Shown in pieces: positions 1 through 8,652 of a DNA stretch of 64,000 nt. Source of the DNA: Novosphingobium silvae (GTDB lineage: Bacteria > Pseudomonadota > Alphaproteobacteria > Sphingomonadales > Sphingomonadaceae); contig NZ_WVTD01000005.1 in assembly GCF_009856825.1 (NCBI RefSeq), positions 186,001 through 250,000 on the forward strand, written 5' to 3'. Every line of letters begins with the position of its first letter. Position 1 is the stretch's first letter. A program made the translations under genes and the position numbers. Below the pieces are notes generated by a model. It searched no databases. It saw nothing but the letters and a program-made list of their open reading frames with translations, and was not told the origin of the DNA.

Positions 1-749
1 CCAACGACGATGAGGCCAAGAAGAAGGCCGAGGGCAAGCCGTACCAGACCCGGCGCAACATTACCGTGGATCAGGTACGCGAGATGATCCGGCGCCTCGC
101 CACCAAGCCTACTCTGGGCGAGCGGCGGGCCATCGTGATCGATCCTGCGGACGACATGGAAAAGGGCGCGGTCAACGCGCTGCTCAAGGCGCTCGAGGAG
201 CCGCCGGCCGGCACCTATTTCCTTCTCGTCACTCACCAGCCCGGGCGATTGCTGCCGACGATCCGATCGCGTTGCCGCATCCTTCGCTTCGCCCCGCTGG
301 AAGCGGCCGCGCTCGACCAGATCATTCGCCGCGACGCGCCGCACGCCGATGCCGCCGCGAGGGAGGCCGCCATCACGGCGGCGCAAGGATCGCCCGGCAT
401 CGCGCTCGATTTTGTGGAGCACGACCTTGGCGGCCTTCACGCGCTGATGATGCGGATCCTGCGGGAAGGTGACGCCCGCTTTCACCTGCGCGGCGCTCTT
501 GCGGACGAAATGGGCGCGCGGCCTGCACGCGATCGGCAGGTGGCGGCGCTGGAACTGGCCCGGTCGGTGCTGGTCCAGGAACTGCGCTCCGCCCCGCGAG
601 CCAGGCAGGCAAAGATCATCGAGGCACATGAAGTCCTGACCAGGCTCTCGGTGCAGGCAACGACCTACAATTTCGATGCAGGCCTCCTCATAATGGAAAT
701 TGGCGGGTTGCTGGCCTCGGCCGCGATGCCTAGAGAAGCTGCACGCTAG
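1..749 (+). CDS. holB: DNA polymerase III subunit delta' (5'-truncated by window edge)
   Basis: C-terminal part of a clamp-loader subunit. The open frame runs in from the window edge (first full codon at position 3) and the true start lies outside. The visible protein has the features of the HolB AAA+ region: a DPADDMEKGAVNALLK stretch, the LLKALEEPP motif and the sensor-1-like YFLLVTHQPGRLLPTIRSRC segment, followed by an alpha-helical C-terminal part. Delta' is part of the clamp loader that places the sliding clamp on DNA during replication. The next gene is metG after an 88-bp gap, with a TatD-family gene behind it, the arrangement commonly seen for holB in proteobacteria. The protein identification is firm; the full length cannot be judged. 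Confidence 0.93.
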   Translation, partial: NDDEAKKKAEGKPYQTRRNITVDQVREMIRRLATKPTLGERRAIVIDPADDMEKGAVNALLKALEEPPAGTYFLLVTHQPGRLLPTIRSRCRILRFAPLEAAALDQIIRRDAPHADAAAREAAITAAQGSPGIALDFVEHDLGGLHALMMRILREGDARFHLRGALADEMGARPARDRQVAALELARSVLVQELRSAPRARQAKIIEAHEVLTRLSVQATTYNFDAGLLIMEIGGLLASAAMPREAAR

Positions 750-837
750 TTCCTTTTCGCGTCGGTGCGCAGCTGCGCTCGACATGAGAATGAACCTTAG
801 CTTTTAACATTAAACTATACGGAAAGCGCGACGCCGC

Positions 838-2397
838 ATGGGCGAGCCCTATTACATCACGACCGCCATCAGCTATCCCAACGGCAAGCCGCACATCGGC
901 CACGCTTACGAGGCGATCGCTGCCGATGTCATCGCACGCTTCAAGAAAGCCGAGGGGTTCGACGTACGGTTTCAGACCGGCACGGATGAGCATGGCCTCA
1001 AGATGGCGCAGAAAGCGCGTGACCTTGGCGTCACACCGGCAGATCTGGCGACAGAAATGTCCGGCCATTTTATGCAGATGTGCGACAAGCTTGATGTCGG
1101 ATATGATGTTTTCATCCGCACAACCGAGCCCCGGCATCACGAAGCCACGCAGGAGCTGTGGCGGCGGATGGAAGCGGCGGGCGATCTTTACCTCGATCGC
1201 TACGAAGGCTGGTACTCCGTTCGCGACGAGGCCTATTACGACGAGAGCGAACTCCAGGCAGGAGAGCAGGGCGAGAAGCTGTCGCCCCAGGGGACGGCGG
1301 TCGAGTGGACCGTCGAGGAATCCTGGTTCTTTCGTCTGTCCAAGTACCAGGACAAGCTGCTCGCACTCTATGCGAGCGGAGACTTCATTCGTCCGGAAAG
1401 CCGCAGGAACGAAATCCAGCGCTTCGTCGAAGGCGGCCTGAGGGACCTTTCGGTTTCCCGCACCAGCTTCGACTGGGGGATCAAGGTCCCCGGGTCCGAC
1501 AACCACGTCATGTACGTGTGGGTCGATGCGCTCACCAATTACATCACCGGTCTCGGCTTCCCTGACGAGCAGGGCGATTACGCCAGGTTCTGGCCGGCAG
1601 ACCTTCACCTTATCGGCAAGGACATCGTGCGGTTTCACACCGTTTACTGGCCGGCCTTCCTGATGAGCGCGGGCCTTGACCTTCCAAAGCAGGTTTTTGG
1701 GCACGGTTTCCTGCTGAACCGCGGGCAAAAAGAATCGAAGTCGCTCGGAAACGTGACTGACCCGATCCAGCTTGCCGAGACGTTCGGTGTCGATGCCGTA
1801 CGCTACTTCCTCCTGCGCGAAGTGGCATTCGGGCAGGACGGTTCGTGGTCGCCCGAAGCCATCGTGACGCGTGCCAATGCCGAACTGGCGAACAGCTTCG
1901 GCAACCTTGCCCAGCGCAGTCTTTCCATGATCTTCAAGAACATGGACGGCGAGATCAAGCCGGACCTGCCTGTGAACGAAGCTGACCAGGCGCTCCTCGA
2001 TGCAGTACGGCAAGGCTTCGACGCCATGCGCGCCGCTTTCGACCAGCTGTCGTTCAGCGACGGTCTGGAGGCGTGGATGCGCGCTGTGTTCGCCTGCAAT
2101 CAGTATGTCGACGAGCAGGCTCCCTGGGCGCTGCGTAAGTCGGACCCGGCGCGGATGGAAGCCGTGCTCATGATCCTGTTCCGGGTCGTGCGCGATCTTG
2201 CCATCGCCGTGCGCCCGGTGGTCCCATCATCGATCGATGCGCTGCTGGACCAGATGGGCCAGAGCGCTTCCGCCCGGACCTATGCCGCGCTCGACGACCC
2301 GGAGTGGTTCACCACGCTGTCCGCTTCGGGGTACAAGGTGGACAAGCCCGTGGGCGTATTCCCGCGCCTGGAGTTGCCCGAGGTGGCGGAGGCCTGA
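838..2397 (+). CDS. metG: Methionyl-tRNA synthetase
   Basis: Charges tRNA-Met with methionine in the cytoplasm. The 519-residue protein opens with the class I catalytic core: the HIGH signature (PHIGHAYEA) lies near residue 20 and the KMSKS-loop counterpart reads KESKSLGNV near residue 300. A helical anticodon-binding domain fills the C-terminal third (FACNQYVDEQAPWALRKSD). It is the short form, without the C-terminal tRNA-binding EMAP domain found in the longer enzymes. The start is the first ATG that leaves an intact Rossmann fold. The stop codon shares one base with the ATG of the downstream TatD-family gene, so the two are probably co-transcribed and translationally coupled. Confidence 0.97.
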   Translation: MGEPYYITTAISYPNGKPHIGHAYEAIAADVIARFKKAEGFDVRFQTGTDEHGLKMAQKARDLGVTPADLATEMSGHFMQMCDKLDVGYDVFIRTTEPRHHEATQELWRRMEAAGDLYLDRYEGWYSVRDEAYYDESELQAGEQGEKLSPQGTAVEWTVEESWFFRLSKYQDKLLALYASGDFIRPESRRNEIQRFVEGGLRDLSVSRTSFDWGIKVPGSDNHVMYVWVDALTNYITGLGFPDEQGDYARFWPADLHLIGKDIVRFHTVYWPAFLMSAGLDLPKQVFGHGFLLNRGQKESKSLGNVTDPIQLAETFGVDAVRYFLLREVAFGQDGSWSPEAIVTRANAELANSFGNLAQRSLSMIFKNMDGEIKPDLPVNEADQALLDAVRQGFDAMRAAFDQLSFSDGLEAWMRAVFACNQYVDEQAPWALRKSDPARMEAVLMILFRVVRDLAIAVRPVVPSSIDALLDQMGQSASARTYAALDDPEWFTTLSASGYKVDKPVGVFPRLELPEVAEA

Positions 2398-3188
2398 TGC
2401 TGATCGATTCCCACTGCCACCTCGAGTACGAGGGCCTCGTCGAGGATCAGCGCGGGGTGCTTGCCCGAGCTCGAGAGGCGGGGATCGGCGGCTTCCTGAA
2501 CATTTCGACGCGGCGGTCCGAATGGGACCGGGTCGTCGCCACCGCCTCACGCGAGGCAGACGTATGGGCGTCGGTCGGCATCCACCCCCACGAGGCCGAC
2601 CAGCACGCCGACCTCGGGGAGGGGGCACTGCTGGAAGCGGCGGCACATCCCCGCGTCATCGGTATCGGCGAGACCGGGCTCGACTATTACTACGACAAGT
2701 CCGACCGCGCCGTACAGCAGGACCTGTTCCGCACCCACATCGCAGTCGCGCGCCAAACCGGCCTTCCGATCATCATCCACACTCGCGATGCCGAAGAAGA
2801 TACCGCTCGCATCCTTGAAGACGAAATGGGGAAGGGTACCTTCCCGGCGCTCATCCACTGCTTCACTGCCAGTGCCGAGTTCGGGCGTAAGGTGCTCGAC
2901 CTGGGTCTGACGATCAGCATTTCGGGTATCGTCACTTTCAAGAACGCCAGTGACTTACAGGAGGTTGTAAGGGCGATCCCTGAAGATCGGCTGCTGGTCG
3001 AGACGGACTCGCCGTTCCTTGCGCCTGTGCCGCATCGAGGGCGCAAGTGCGAACCTGCCTTTGCCGCCGACACCGCACGCTTTGTTGCGGACCTGCGCGG
3101 CATCTCGCCGGAAAAGCTTGCCGAGGCGACCACGCGCAACTTCTTCAGGCTTTTCCGCAAGGCCAGCCTTGAGGGGGTCGCGTCATGA
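2397..3188 (+). CDS. TatD family metal-dependent hydrolase / DNase
   Basis: Member of the TatD/YcfH amidohydrolase-like TIM-barrel family, 263 residues. Metal ligands are visible: N-terminal DSHCHLEYE (HxH), GETGLDYYY with the conserved Glu, the IHTRDAEED and IHCFTASAE histidines, and the late ETDSPFLAP aspartate. The chosen start is the ATG that overlaps the metG stop by one base; a longer frame upstream would run back through metG and is not needed. TatD proteins are Mg-dependent 3'-5' nucleases; the exact substrate here cannot be read from sequence. The stop overlaps the next gene by four bases (ATGA), marking an operon with metG and the hydrolase downstream. Confidence 0.93.
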   Translation: MLIDSHCHLEYEGLVEDQRGVLARAREAGIGGFLNISTRRSEWDRVVATASREADVWASVGIHPHEADQHADLGEGALLEAAAHPRVIGIGETGLDYYYDKSDRAVQQDLFRTHIAVARQTGLPIIIHTRDAEEDTARILEDEMGKGTFPALIHCFTASAEFGRKVLDLGLTISISGIVTFKNASDLQEVVRAIPEDRLLVETDSPFLAPVPHRGRKCEPAFAADTARFVADLRGISPEKLAEATTRNFFRLFRKASLEGVAS

Positions 3189-3967
3189 AAGTGACGATCC
3201 TTGGAAGCGGTACGTCCACGGGTGTTCCGCGGCTCGGCGGCGAGGACGGGAAGGCCGACTGGGGCCTGTGCGATCCCGAGGAACCGCGCAATTGCCGGAC
3301 GCGCGTCGCCATTCTGCTCGAGAGCGAGGCAGGCTCACGCATTCTCGTCGACACGCCTACGGACCTGCGCAGCCAGTTGCTGGCGAACGACATCCATCGG
3401 CTCGACGCCGTGTTCTGGACGCACGATCACGCCGATCACTGCCACGGCATCGATGATCTGAGGCCGCTCAGGTATGGCCGCGCCGGTCCGATCCCGGGGT
3501 TTGCCGCCTCTGAAACGGTAAGGCGCATGCGCCAGCGCTTCGGTTACGTCTTTGCCGGGCAGCACGGCTATCCGACGCTGGTGTCGCTGGACAATCTCGA
3601 CGTCGTGCGTCTGTGCGAGGGCTTCCGGGTGGATCACACGCAGATGCCGCATGGGCCGGCCCAGTCCACTGGTTTTCGTTTCGAATCAGACGGCAAATCA
3701 ATCGGTTACGCGACCGACTTCAGCGAAATCACACGCGGGATGATCGATCTGTTCTACGGCTGCGATGTCCTGATCGTCGATTGCCTCAGGCGCGAGCCGC
3801 ATCCTACGCATGCGCATCTGGCCATGTCGCTTGAGCTTGCAGACGTATGCCGTTCGGGAACGACGGTTCTCACGCATCTCGATAAGAGCATGGACTACGC
3901 AACGCTAAGCGCTTCGGTGCCGGAGAATGTCCTGGTGGCATACGATGGCATGGTGGTGGCGCCATGA
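3185..3967 (+). CDS. PhnP-like metallo-beta-lactamase-fold hydrolase
   Basis: 260-residue metallo-beta-lactamase superfamily protein. It begins MKVTILGSGTSTGVPRLGG, typical of the PhnP/YcbX-type phosphodiesterase branch. The metal-binding signature is WTHDHADHCHGIDD near residues 78-91, with further ligands in the YATDFSE region (Asp) and LTHLDKS near the C-terminus. PhnP itself is a cyclic phosphodiesterase of phosphonate metabolism, but no other phn gene is present. This copy sits in a metG-tatD operon, so a general phosphodiesterase role is more likely (inference). The start overlaps the TatD stop as ATGA, and its own stop overlaps the next small gene in the same way. Confidence 0.9.
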   Translation: MKVTILGSGTSTGVPRLGGEDGKADWGLCDPEEPRNCRTRVAILLESEAGSRILVDTPTDLRSQLLANDIHRLDAVFWTHDHADHCHGIDDLRPLRYGRAGPIPGFAASETVRRMRQRFGYVFAGQHGYPTLVSLDNLDVVRLCEGFRVDHTQMPHGPAQSTGFRFESDGKSIGYATDFSEITRGMIDLFYGCDVLIVDCLRREPHPTHAHLAMSLELADVCRSGTTVLTHLDKSMDYATLSASVPENVLVAYDGMVVAP

Positions 3968-4149
3968 ACCAGACCGGCATGATCGTCTCGATCGTCGCAA
4001 TCGCAGGTTGCCTGGTTCTGGCATTGCGCAACTCCGAGATCCGTTCATTGCAGCGCGGCCGAGCACTTCGGCTCATGGCGATTTGGGCGGCGATCATCAT
4101 CGGACTGGTGCTGTTGCTTCAGACTGTGAACGCCGGAGTTGGGAGCTGA
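3964..4149 (+). CDS. Small two-helix membrane protein, function unknown
   Basis: 61-residue protein with two hydrophobic segments, about residues 5-20 and 38-56, separated by a short basic loop (RNSEIRSLQRGRALR). The start ATG overlaps the stop of the preceding hydrolase by four bases (ATGA), which supports real translation as the last gene of the metG operon. I do not recognise a family; nothing catalytic is visible. It could be a small inner-membrane protein. The short length keeps the call at moderate confidence. Confidence 0.7.
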   Translation: MNQTGMIVSIVAIAGCLVLALRNSEIRSLQRGRALRLMAIWAAIIIGLVLLLQTVNAGVGS

Positions 4150-4180
4150 AATGCCCCGCTCAAGCAAGCCTATCCTTTAC

Positions 4181-4194
4181 ATAATCTCGATTAT
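4181..4194. promoter_or_regulatory. Perfect dyad in front of mazG
   Basis: A 14-base inverted repeat, ATAATC-TC-GATTAT, ends 6 bases before the mazG ATG. No Shine-Dalgarno sequence is visible between it and the start codon. It overlaps a CATAAT that is one base from a sigma-70 -10 box. It may be an operator over a promoter or a small hairpin at the start of the mRNA; the sequence alone cannot decide. Confidence 0.35.
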
Positions 4195-4200
4195 CGAACC

Positions 4201-4980
4201 ATGATGCAGAACCTTGAGAACAGCCCGATCCGCCGCCTTTTGTCGATCATGGCGCGCTTGCGCGATCCGCAGACTGGTTGTGAATGGGACCGTGAGCAGA
4301 CATTCGCGACGATCGCGCCGTACACGATCGAGGAAGCTTACGAAGTCGCCGAGGCGATCGCGCAGAACGACCTTGGCGCCTTGAAGGATGAACTGGGCGA
4401 CCTGCTGCTCCAAGTCGTCTTTCACGCGCGGATGGCCGAGGAAGCCGGACATTTCGACTTCGAGGATGTCGCCTCGGCGATCTCGCACAAGCTGGAGCGC
4501 CGGCACCCGCATATCTTTGGCGACGATGCATCGGGTACGGCACAGGTGGATCGCTGGGAGCAGATCAAGGCCAGCGAGCGGGCGGCGAAAGGCGCGACGA
4601 GCGCCATCGATGGCGTCGCCGGTTCCCTGCCGGCCTTGATGCGCGCGGAAAAGCTGCAGAAGCGAGCCGCCCGCGTCGGGTTCGACTGGCCCGATCCCAG
4701 CGGAGCCGCCGACAAGGTTCAAGAGGAGATGACGGAGCTTGCCGAGGCGAACGCCGCCGACAAGCTGGAGGAAGCGGGCGACCTGCTGTTCGCCGCCGTC
4801 AACCTCGTACGCCTGAACGGCATTGCGCCCGAGGACGCTCTACGCGCCGCGAACGCCAAGTTCGAGCGCCGCTTCCGCGGCATGGAGCGCCTTGCGGCCG
4901 CCGACGGCGCAAAGTTCGATACTTTGCCGTTGGACGAGCAGGAAAGCTACTGGCAGGCAGTCAAGCGACTCGAGGGCTGA
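4201..4980 (+). CDS. mazG: Nucleoside triphosphate pyrophosphohydrolase MazG
   Basis: 259-residue all-alpha NTP pyrophosphohydrolase, which hydrolyses (d)NTPs to NMP and PPi as a house-cleaning and stringent-response-related enzyme. Two MazG domains are visible. The first holds CEWDREQTFATIAPYTIEEA with the downstream acidic metal motif ELGDLLLQVVFHARMAEE. The second holds EEMTELAEANAADKLEEAGD and DLLFAAVNLVRL. Length matches the two-domain E. coli type. It follows the metG operon after a 51-bp gap and converges with hflX, whose stop is only 8 bases away. In many alphaproteobacteria mazG lies next to hflX, so the synteny supports the assignment. Confidence 0.96.
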   Translation: MMQNLENSPIRRLLSIMARLRDPQTGCEWDREQTFATIAPYTIEEAYEVAEAIAQNDLGALKDELGDLLLQVVFHARMAEEAGHFDFEDVASAISHKLERRHPHIFGDDASGTAQVDRWEQIKASERAAKGATSAIDGVAGSLPALMRAEKLQKRAARVGFDWPDPSGAADKVQEEMTELAEANAADKLEEAGDLLFAAVNLVRLNGIAPEDALRAANAKFERRFRGMERLAAADGAKFDTLPLDEQESYWQAVKRLEG

Positions 4981-4987
4981 CCACCCA

Positions 4988-6421
<1,434 letters not shown>

Positions 6422-6452
6422 ATCAGTTCAGCTTCAATCCGGAGTCGCGACG

Positions 6453-7034
6453 TCAATCGTCTGCTTCCTCATGCGCCTGAAGGTCCACTGGAGTCACGGG
6501 CTGAATCGTCGAAACCGCGTGCTTGTAGGCGAGCTGGACGTAGCCCTCGCGCTCCAGCAGCATGCAGAACAGGTCGTATGCGGCGACACGGCCCTGCAGC
6601 ATCACGCCATTGATGAGGAACATCGTGACCTGGACACCGGCGTTGCGGATGCTGGACAGGAAGACATCCTGCAGGACGCGCGTCTTCTTCGCCGTTTCGG
6701 AGCCGCTGGAGAACTGGCGTGCATCCACCGGAGTGGAAGGCATGATGGTCGAGATCGCGTGCTTGTAGACGAGCTGCGACTGGCCGTCGCGGCGAAGCAG
6801 GATCGAGAAGTTATCGAACCAGGTGACGATGCCCTGCAGCTTGACGCCCTTGACCAGGAACATGGTGACCGGGGTCTTGTTCTTGCGCAGCAGGTTCAGG
6901 AACTGGTCCTGCAGGTTCTGCCCCTTGCCGGCGGACGGCGTCGGCGCAGGCGTGGCGGCCACGGCGGTTTCCTCAGGCTCGGGTGCCGGCGGCGGCGTGG
7001 GTTTGGGCCGTGCGGTGAGAGTACGACCAGCCAT
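6453..7034 (-). CDS. hfq: RNA chaperone Hfq with two tandem Sm domains
   Basis: 193-residue Hfq, over twice the usual core length. Residues 1-38 are a Pro/Ala-rich tail. Sm domain 1 spans about 40-103 and Sm domain 2 about 120-183, aligned at an exact offset of 80 residues. Both keep the LQD helix start and the YKHA(I/V)ST signature of the proximal RNA-binding face. By hand count about 37 of 64 aligned residues match. Domain 1 looks canonical ([13 protein letters not shown], basic RKNK rim). Domain 2 has lost the basic rim patch (SIRNAG) and carries [11 protein letters not shown]. Hfq pairs small RNAs with mRNAs, normally as a homohexamer. An SD (GGAGA) lies 5 bases before the ATG. The gene lies between ntrX and hflX; trkA, present here in some alphaproteobacteria, is absent. 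Confidence 0.95.
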   Translation of the reverse strand: MAGRTLTARPKPTPPPAPEPEETAVAATPAPTPSAGKGQNLQDQFLNLLRKNKTPVTMFLVKGVKLQGIVTWFDNFSILLRRDGQSQLVYKHAISTIMPSTPVDARQFSSGSETAKKTRVLQDVFLSSIRNAGVQVTMFLINGVMLQGRVAAYDLFCMLLEREGYVQLAYKHAVSTIQPVTPVDLQAHEEADD

Positions 7035-7127
7035 GTAATTCTCCGTGTTTTTGGCGGCCGCTTATGCGGTCCGCGATCTGGCGCCGGATCATCCGATGCC
7101 GTTATGGACTCGAAACCTACTCATTTG

Positions 7128-7138
7128 CTGCAATGCAG
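7128..7138. promoter_or_regulatory. Short dyad in the hfq upstream region
   Basis: CTGCA-A-TGCAG, an 11-base perfect inverted repeat, lies about 95 bases upstream of the hfq start codon in the ntrX-hfq gap, inside an AT-richer stretch that probably holds the hfq promoter. It could be an operator or chance; no known binding motif is matched. Confidence 0.25.
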
Positions 7139-7177
7139 TAAACCGTGTTTTTGTGTTGAAAATGTTACAGTCGCTCC

Positions 7178-8593
7178 TCACGCGGGGCCCTGCACCGCAT
7201 CCTCTCCTTCCACCTCGTCGTCGCGGCGCTCGGACATGCCGAGGAGCTTGAGCTTGCGGTGAAGGGCGGAGCGTTCCATCCCGATGAAGGCCGCAGTCTT
7301 CGAAATATTGCCGGAAAACCGGCGTATCTGGACACGCAGGTACTCTCGCTCGAAGCTTTCGCGCGCTTCGCGGAGCGGCGCGCTCATCATCACCGGCGCG
7401 CCCACTTCCCCCCCTCCCCGGCTGTTGAAGATCTCGGGCGGAAGCATGTCGGCCTCGATCCGGGCGAGCTTGTCTCGCGGGGCCATGATCACGGTCCGCT
7501 CGACGACATTGCGCAACTGGCGCACGTTCCCGGGCCATTCATAGGCCTGCAGAGCGGTCATCGCCTCTCCGCTCACCTGCGGCGGCGTGACGCCCAATTC
7601 GCTGGCGTAACGAGCGAAGAAATGGTCGACGAGCGCGGGCACGTCGTCGCGGCGCTCCCTCAGTGCCGGGATCGAGACTGGAACCACATTCAGCCGGTAG
7701 AAGAGGTCTTCGCGGAAGCGGCGCTCTGCGATTTCCTTTTCCAAATCGCGCGAGGTAGAGGACACCACGCGCACATCCACGCGGATCTGCCTGGTGCCGC
7801 CGACCCGGACGAAGGCCTGGTCGGTCAGCACGCGCAGGATGCGGGCCTGCGTCGAAAGCGGCATGTCCGCCACTTCATCGAAGTATAGCGTGCCGCCATC
7901 GGCGGTTTCAAGCAGCCCGGGCCGGATGAGAGCGCCATCGGCTTCTTCGCCGAACAGTTCCTGTTCGAACCGCTCGGGCGTGATGCGCGCGGAGTTGACG
8001 CTGACGAAAGCGCTGTCGGCGCGCGGACTCCATGCGTGAAGCAGCCGGGCCGCCACTTCCTTGCCGGAGCCCGCAGGCCCGGTGATGAGGAGACGGCTGC
8101 CGGTGTTGGCGATGCGCTTCAGCGTGGCACGGACCTGGTTGATTGCGCCGCTGGACCCGGTGAATTCCTCGGGCCCGGCAAAGGCCTGCCCTTGCTTCAG
8201 CTGTGCGTTCTCGCGCCGGAGCCGCTCGGTCTCGGTCGCACGGCCGACGAGGTGAAGCAGCTTTTCAGCCTCGAACGGCTTCTCGATGAAGTCCACCGCG
8301 CCGCGGCTGATAGCGGCAACCGCAGTGTCGATATTGCCGTGGCCGGAGAAGATGATGACCGGAAGTTCCGGTTCACGCGCCTTGATCGCGTCGAGAACCT
8401 CCAGGCCGTCCATTGGGCTGCCGTGGAGCCACACATCCAGCAACACCAAGGAGGGTCGCCGCGCATCGACTGCGGCGAGAGCGCTCTCGCTGTCGCCTGC
8501 AGTGCGGCATTCATAGCCTTCGTCGCTCAGCACGCCGGCGACCAGTTCGCGGATGTCGCGTTCGTCGTCGACGATCAGGATTTCGAGTGCCAT
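7178..8593 (-). CDS. ntrX: Nitrogen regulation response regulator NtrX
   Basis: 471-residue response regulator. The receiver domain (1-118) has the acidic pair D9/D10, phospho-acceptor D53 (VLLDVWL) and K105. The AAA+ domain follows with Walker A GPAGSGKE (172-179) and Walker B GGTLYFDEVADMP. A Fis-type HTH ends the protein (SKTAAFIGMERSALHRKL). The sigma-54 contact loop GAFTGA is missing: where NtrC has ELFGHEKGAFTGA, this protein reads ELFGEEADGALIRPG (212-226). It is therefore unlikely to be a conventional sigma-54 activator. Partner kinase NtrY is encoded just upstream, 59 bp away on the same strand. The NtrYX pair is linked in alphaproteobacteria to nitrogen, redox and envelope control; the exact role here is inferred only from family. 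Confidence 0.95.
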   Translation of the reverse strand: MALEILIVDDERDIRELVAGVLSDEGYECRTAGDSESALAAVDARRPSLVLLDVWLHGSPMDGLEVLDAIKAREPELPVIIFSGHGNIDTAVAAISRGAVDFIEKPFEAEKLLHLVGRATETERLRRENAQLKQGQAFAGPEEFTGSSGAINQVRATLKRIANTGSRLLITGPAGSGKEVAARLLHAWSPRADSAFVSVNSARITPERFEQELFGEEADGALIRPGLLETADGGTLYFDEVADMPLSTQARILRVLTDQAFVRVGGTRQIRVDVRVVSSTSRDLEKEIAERRFREDLFYRLNVVPVSIPALRERRDDVPALVDHFFARYASELGVTPPQVSGEAMTALQAYEWPGNVRQLRNVVERTVIMAPRDKLARIEADMLPPEIFNSRGGGEVGAPVMMSAPLREARESFEREYLRVQIRRFSGNISKTAAFIGMERSALHRKLKLLGMSERRDDEVEGEDAVQGPA

Positions 8594-8652
8594 CAGCGTT
8601 TCTTCTTCGTTTCAGGAAAATGCGGTCGGTAGGCCGTTTCGGCGGATCGGGT

